Below, in pieces: positions 57,464 to 61,029 of a DNA stretch of 61,029 bases; position 1 is the first letter of the stretch; each line of letters begins with the position of its first letter. The stretch spans positions 1-61,029 of the forward strand of contig JADIIX010000100.1 of NCBI GenBank assembly GCA_027604505.1. The letters run 5' to 3'. A program made the position numbers and the translations under genes. The stretch comes from Gonapodya sp. JEL0774. Lineage: Eukaryota; Monoblepharomycota; Monoblepharidomycetes; Monoblepharidales; Gonapodyaceae. Below the pieces are notes generated by a model. That model ran no database searches. It was not told the DNA's origin and saw only the letters and a program-made list of their open reading frames with translations.

Positions 57464-60400
57464 TCACGCTTCATCGTCGGGTGGATCAAAAATACGTATC
57501 GTGTGATCGTCCGATGCTGTCGCTAGTCGTTGTCTCCAAGATGCGACAGCGTTGATTGTTGCGGCATGACCGGGGAGCGCTTCGATAAGCACGCCTTGAT
57601 CCCGGTTCCATACATACAGCATCGAATCTTAAATAAGAAAGATTGTTGAAAACGGTTTCCTTTTAGACACTGACTGCCCCAACATACACCACGGTCAACC
57701 CACCTTCACTCCCACTGGCCACAAACACGGCTCCCTCGCCTCCAAAACAACTCCGAATGACAAACCGACCTTGCTTATGTCCTACATAATTACGTACAAG
57801 ACGATGTTCTCGCAGATCCCACAGATGAATCTCTTTGGAAGAGAGGTTGACGAGGGCGTGCCGGGAGTCGGGGGAAAGGCATAGTGAGGTGATGTAGTCG
57901 TCTTCGTGGATGACCCTTGGGCACCAAAGTGAGAGCGAGAGTCGGGGAAAGGGGTACCCGGGATGAAAGAGATGTTGACTCTTCCGTCTTCTATCTTCGC
58001 AATAGTGACACATTCGACGCCACCATCCGCCACTCACTGTGTCTCCATCTTCGATTCCATGTCGTATATTCGAATTTTCTTCTCGTGGCAGACAACAACA
58101 AGCGACTTGCCGTCCGCCGTCACTGCCAAATCCGTCACTCTAGTCCCTTCGATGGTGTGAACCACCTCCACATCACCGTCAGTTGTTTGCTGCGTAAAAT
58201 GAATGGGATCGCGAACGACAACGCAATTCGCAAAAACACAAATGAGGAATACAAGCGAAAAGAATGAGAGAAGAAAAGAAAGAATGCAAAAAGCCATCGG
58301 ATTCAATCAATCGCTCTCACAAACATCCCACTCGCCATCATCAAACCACCACACTTCCCAAAAAGCTAAACTCACCCAAATATGAATCCTCTTATCCAAA
58401 CTCCCCGTCACAAAATGTAAGCCGTCGGGCAACCACGCGCACGCCGTCACGGCTTCGGTATGTAGAGCGAGGTCCTTCACTCGCTGTCCGCTCTACACAA
58501 CCACACATGAGCGATTCAACGATCACAAAAAGTCTTTTCAGGTTGGTCTCGGTATACACAAAATGCTTTGCCCGCTCTCCCGCCTAACTCACCTCAACAT
58601 CCCACAGGCACACCGTCTTATCGTTGGAACACGACAGCAACACCTTATCGTCAGGACTAAAGGCCAAAAACGACACGGCGTCTCTATGCCCGGCCAAGAC
58701 GTGCAGGGCCGTCCCCCTCCGCGCGTCCCAGATTATGGCGGTGGAGTCTTTGCTGCCAGACGCCAGAAGGTGGCCAGAGTGGGAAAAGGTCACGTACCAG
58801 ACTTCGTCGGTGTGCTCGCGGAGGACGTGGGTCGTTTTGCAGGGGAAATGACTCCTGGGGACGTGGGGGACGGGGAAGGAGGGGGGGGGTGGCATGCGGT
58901 GGAGGGGAAGGAAGGACGATTGGGGGGGCGGGGGGGGCTTGTAACTGAAAACGCGAGAGAAACTCCACACAAGGCACGCTGACGACAGGAACCCATCTCG
59001 ACGAGCACACTATGAGTACCAGCCAACTCCTCATACCCTGCCACCCGCACTCAGATCACCACCCTGCACCTCCCTCTCCCCAGCCACCACTTCACCCTTC
59101 CCACTTCACCACCCCTTGCCACCACCACCGATCCATTACCCCGTTGTCCCTCACCCCCAACCCCCCAACTCACCTCTTACACAAATGATCCTGATACAAG
59201 CTCACGTGGGTCTGTTGCCCAGCGCCGTGGTACAGACACGTCTGCTTCTGGAGCTGGACGGCTTGGGCGAGTAGGGTTTCGAGACGGCGGTCGGGAAGCA
59301 TGGCGGAGGACGGGAGGTGGTCTGAGTGGGCGGGGGAGGGGGTGTGGGTGTTCGGTGAGTCGCGAGAATAAAAGTAACGGTGTGGGATGATCCACATGGC
59401 ATCCGCCGCCCCAACACCCAAAGCCACCCCCTCGACCCGCGAGCCCAAATGGTGTGGTGGCCACGACCAAACCATCAGAAACTCCCATAATAAAACAGAA
59501 TCAAAACTAAAAAAGGACCCACGTTGAAGTTCCTGCAGGAGCACCCTCCTCGACTCCCCCTGTGCGCCGTCCCATTTCGCCTTGGAAAGCAGGTCGTCCA
59601 CCGAGGAGCACATGATGAGACTAGGTGGGGAGGGGGGGCCGAGTGGGTGGTGCGATGTGAGCGTAGGAAAAAATGAGATTTTCGAGTCTGCACAACCCCG
59701 GGTCGGTTGTGTGTGTCGTCCACACGAGTGGACAGACAAACGAAAACGGATCGCACACAGACTCTGCTCAGGCTAACATTATATCCAGCGGTGGTTGTGG
59801 TTTGCGCGCAGTAGGTGGGGGGTGGGACGGAATCACGCCGCCTCTCCTCTACCTCTCTCCGCAGCAGCCCGTTCCACCCCCGTCACCCAGATGAGCCGTT
59901 TCGGGCACCTATCTCCCATTTCCGTCCCGTTTTCCACCCCAACGAGCGGCTCCAACCCGAACTCGAACCCGAACCCGAACTCGAACCCGAACCCGAACTC
60001 GAACCCAAGCCCACGAAATCGACACGGACGATGGGCTCAGGCCGTGCGCGGCGACCTGGCGACCGGGCCACCACCCACACCCCACACCCCCGCACCCTCC
60101 ATCCTCCCGCCCACAAGGCCCCTTTCACCGCGACCGCCAACGTGTCCAAAACACCGATGGGGCCAGTGAGGTGCCAGGTGCGTGCGAGGGGGCGTGTGGC
60201 CGCCACATGCGACATACCACATACATGCGCGCGCACAACACGACCACGGAGAAACGAGAACCCCGAGAGAACCTCTTTCACGGTGAATGCCGTGTCTCGC
60301 TTTGCTCTGGGTGCCCGTTCTGCAGGCTCCGTTGTCGGGTTCCATCCCACGAACCACGCGCACCGTCTAATCCTCCAACGCCCTCCCCTTCTCCCCCCCT

Positions 60401-60559
60401 CCCCCCCTCCCCCCCAACCCACCTCGCCAACCTCCTGACCTCCTCCTCCTGCACACCGAGCGGGGTGAGTTCCTGCCTGAGCACGAGGAGGGCCTCCTTG
60501 GTCCGCTGGTGTTGGAGGTGTTCGAGATACTTTTGCCGGCGGAGGAGGAAGAGGGCGGT
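57464..60559 (-). CDS. GID7: GID7 / WDR26-like WD40 subunit of the GID/CTLH ubiquitin ligase (5' incomplete)
   Basis: GID7/WDR26 bridges substrates in the GID/CTLH E3 complex, which in yeast destroys gluconeogenic enzymes. The most upstream exon seen (60559-60423) holds the end of the CTLH region: FLLRRQKYLEHLQHQRTKE, then ALLVLRQELTPLGVQEEEV. It joins across an 802-base intron to the exon from 59620 (SLIMCSSVDDLLSKAKWDG), then to SSAMLPDRRLETLLAQAVQLQ and CLYHGAG, a fixed order in WDR26. WD40 repeats follow: EHTDEVWYVTFSHSGHLLASG, GSKDSTAIIWDA, HRDAVSFLAFSPDDKVLLSC, TDLAVTADGKSLVV, NLSSKEIHLWDLREHRLVRN and RSCFGGEGAVFVASGSEGG. It ends in SDDHTIRIFDPPDDEA with the stop at 57464. The LisH and first CTLH exons are missing, either beyond the window or in the unreadable low-complexity end. 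Confidence 0.88.
59621..60422 (-). other. unusually long, low-complexity intron of the GID7-like gene
   Basis: The donor is GTGGGTT at 60422 and the acceptor CCTAG lies just before 59620. At 802 bases it is several times longer than any other intron confirmed here. It contains poly-C/poly-G tracts, C/A-rich stretches and an 18-base repeat array. Large open frames that cross it on both strands are composition artefacts. Confidence 0.75.
59953..60006 (+). repeat. 18-base tandem repeat, three copies
   Basis: The unit AACCCGAACTCGAACCCG occurs three times, built of shorter GAACCC/GAACTC hexamers. It lies in the long GID7 intron. It was seen directly. Confidence 0.85.
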
Positions 60560-61029
60560 CTGAAATTTTTGTGTTTTGTTGTTGGTGTGGTTGTGTTGTT
60601 AAATTTTTTTTTTTTTTTTGGGGGGGGGGAAGGGGGAGGGGCGGATCAAAGTGAGTCGACAGCGGGATGGGATGTGGGCACGTCCGTGACGCACTACGGG
60701 CCACACAACGGATAGGGAGTGGCGGCGGCGACGCGGGATGCATACGGGGGCCACACGCATGCACGCACGCCGAACCGACGTGCAGATGGGAAAACAGGGC
60801 CAGACCAATGGTGGAGGGATGGCCCGCGGTAGAGGACGTGGGGCGGTGTTCGGTCGTCGGTCGTTGGCTCCCACTCGGTCCACCGGTCCGTTGGTCCCGT
60901 CGGGTCCAGCACTCATCACCCTGTACCACTCCACACCAAAATCCCCCCGCCGCCGCTTTTCATACTCTCGCTCACCCCTGGGGCCCCCCGCGGCGCGGCG
61001 CGGCGGGGGGGGGGCGGGGGGGCGGCGGG
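60560..61029. other. low-complexity right end, probable contig edge
   Basis: Homopolymer runs (T followed by G at 60605-60629) and a GC-only tail of GGCGCGG and poly-G at 60978-61029 dominate. Upstream GID7 exons would be expected here, but no LisH or CTLH sequence can be read. The terminal bases look like assembly or sequencing artefact rather than a telomere. Confidence 0.5.

Noticed and set aside
59883-60929. Long (348 residue) minus-strand frame near the right end
   Set aside because: It is Pro/Gly/Arg-rich and crosses the long GID7 intron and homopolymer tracts. The WDR26-like exon sits in another frame.

Overview
This window is eukaryotic and almost certainly from an early-diverging (zoosporic, chytrid-grade) fungus. 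Nearly every gene is cut by short GT..AG introns of about 50-150 bases. It carries fungal markers: an ATP sulfurylase with the fungal regulatory APS-kinase-like tail, a Byr4/Bfa1-type mitotic-exit GAP subunit and an Rsc9/ARID2 subunit. It also carries genes that most Dikarya have lost: the selenocysteine elongation factor eEFSec, condensin-II subunit NCAPG2 and prenylcysteine oxidase. eEFSec narrows the choice to the few early fungal lineages reported to use selenocysteine. Gonapodya prolifera (Monoblepharidomycetes) is my best guess, but this is inference. No tRNA, rRNA, CRISPR array or intact transposon was seen.

Layout. 0.37-2.3 kb: beta-lactamase-fold serine hydrolase (+). 2.6-4.7 kb: organellar-type tryptophanyl-tRNA synthetase (-). 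5.1-5.5 kb: small unknown gene (-). 5.7-9.7 kb: single-pass membrane pseudokinase (+). 10.6-15.9 kb: condensin-II NCAPG2 (-), divergent from eEFSec (+, 16.2-19.1 kb, ten exons resolved with phase agreement). 19.1-20.8 kb: prenylcysteine oxidase (-). 20.9-24.9 kb: RPAP1 (-). 25.1-27.3 kb: ferric-reductase/NOX-type flavocytochrome (-). 28.2-28.9 kb: Pkr1-like V-ATPase assembly factor (-), divergent from ATP sulfurylase (+, 29.0-31.8 kb). 32.1-34.3 kb: nucleolin/Nsr1 (+). 34.7-37.5 kb: Rsc9/ARID2 subunit (-). 37.5-40.1 kb: gene-poor, with an AT-rich patch and a possible gene relic. 40.1-44.3 kb: protein kinase-VIT-VWA fusion ending in 27-residue acidic repeats (-), divergent from a secreted trypsin-like protease (+, 44.5-45.7 kb). 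47.9-49.8 kb: multi-exon unknown gene (+). 50.1-51.6 kb: RRP15 (+). 52.0-55.1 kb: Byr4/Bfa1-like (-). 55.4-57.1 kb: eIF4A (-). 57.5 kb to the right end: GID7/WDR26 (-), 5' incomplete. The last kilobase is low-complexity and looks like a contig edge.

The genes are unrelated housekeeping and signalling functions, not an operon-like cluster. The themes are translation and ribosome biogenesis (TrpRS, eEFSec, eIF4A, RRP15, nucleolin), transcription and chromatin (RPAP1, Rsc9, NCAPG2), cell-cycle and protein turnover (Byr4, GID7), sulfur and redox metabolism (ATP sulfurylase, prenylcysteine oxidase, ferric reductase) and signalling (pseudokinase, kinase-VIT-VWA). The most notable items are eEFSec, which implies selenocysteine decoding in this organism, and the kinase-VIT-VWA fusion, an architecture I do not recognise.

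Exon limits were read by eye from splice consensus, frame continuity and remembered family sequences. Where two introns were equally possible the entry says so.
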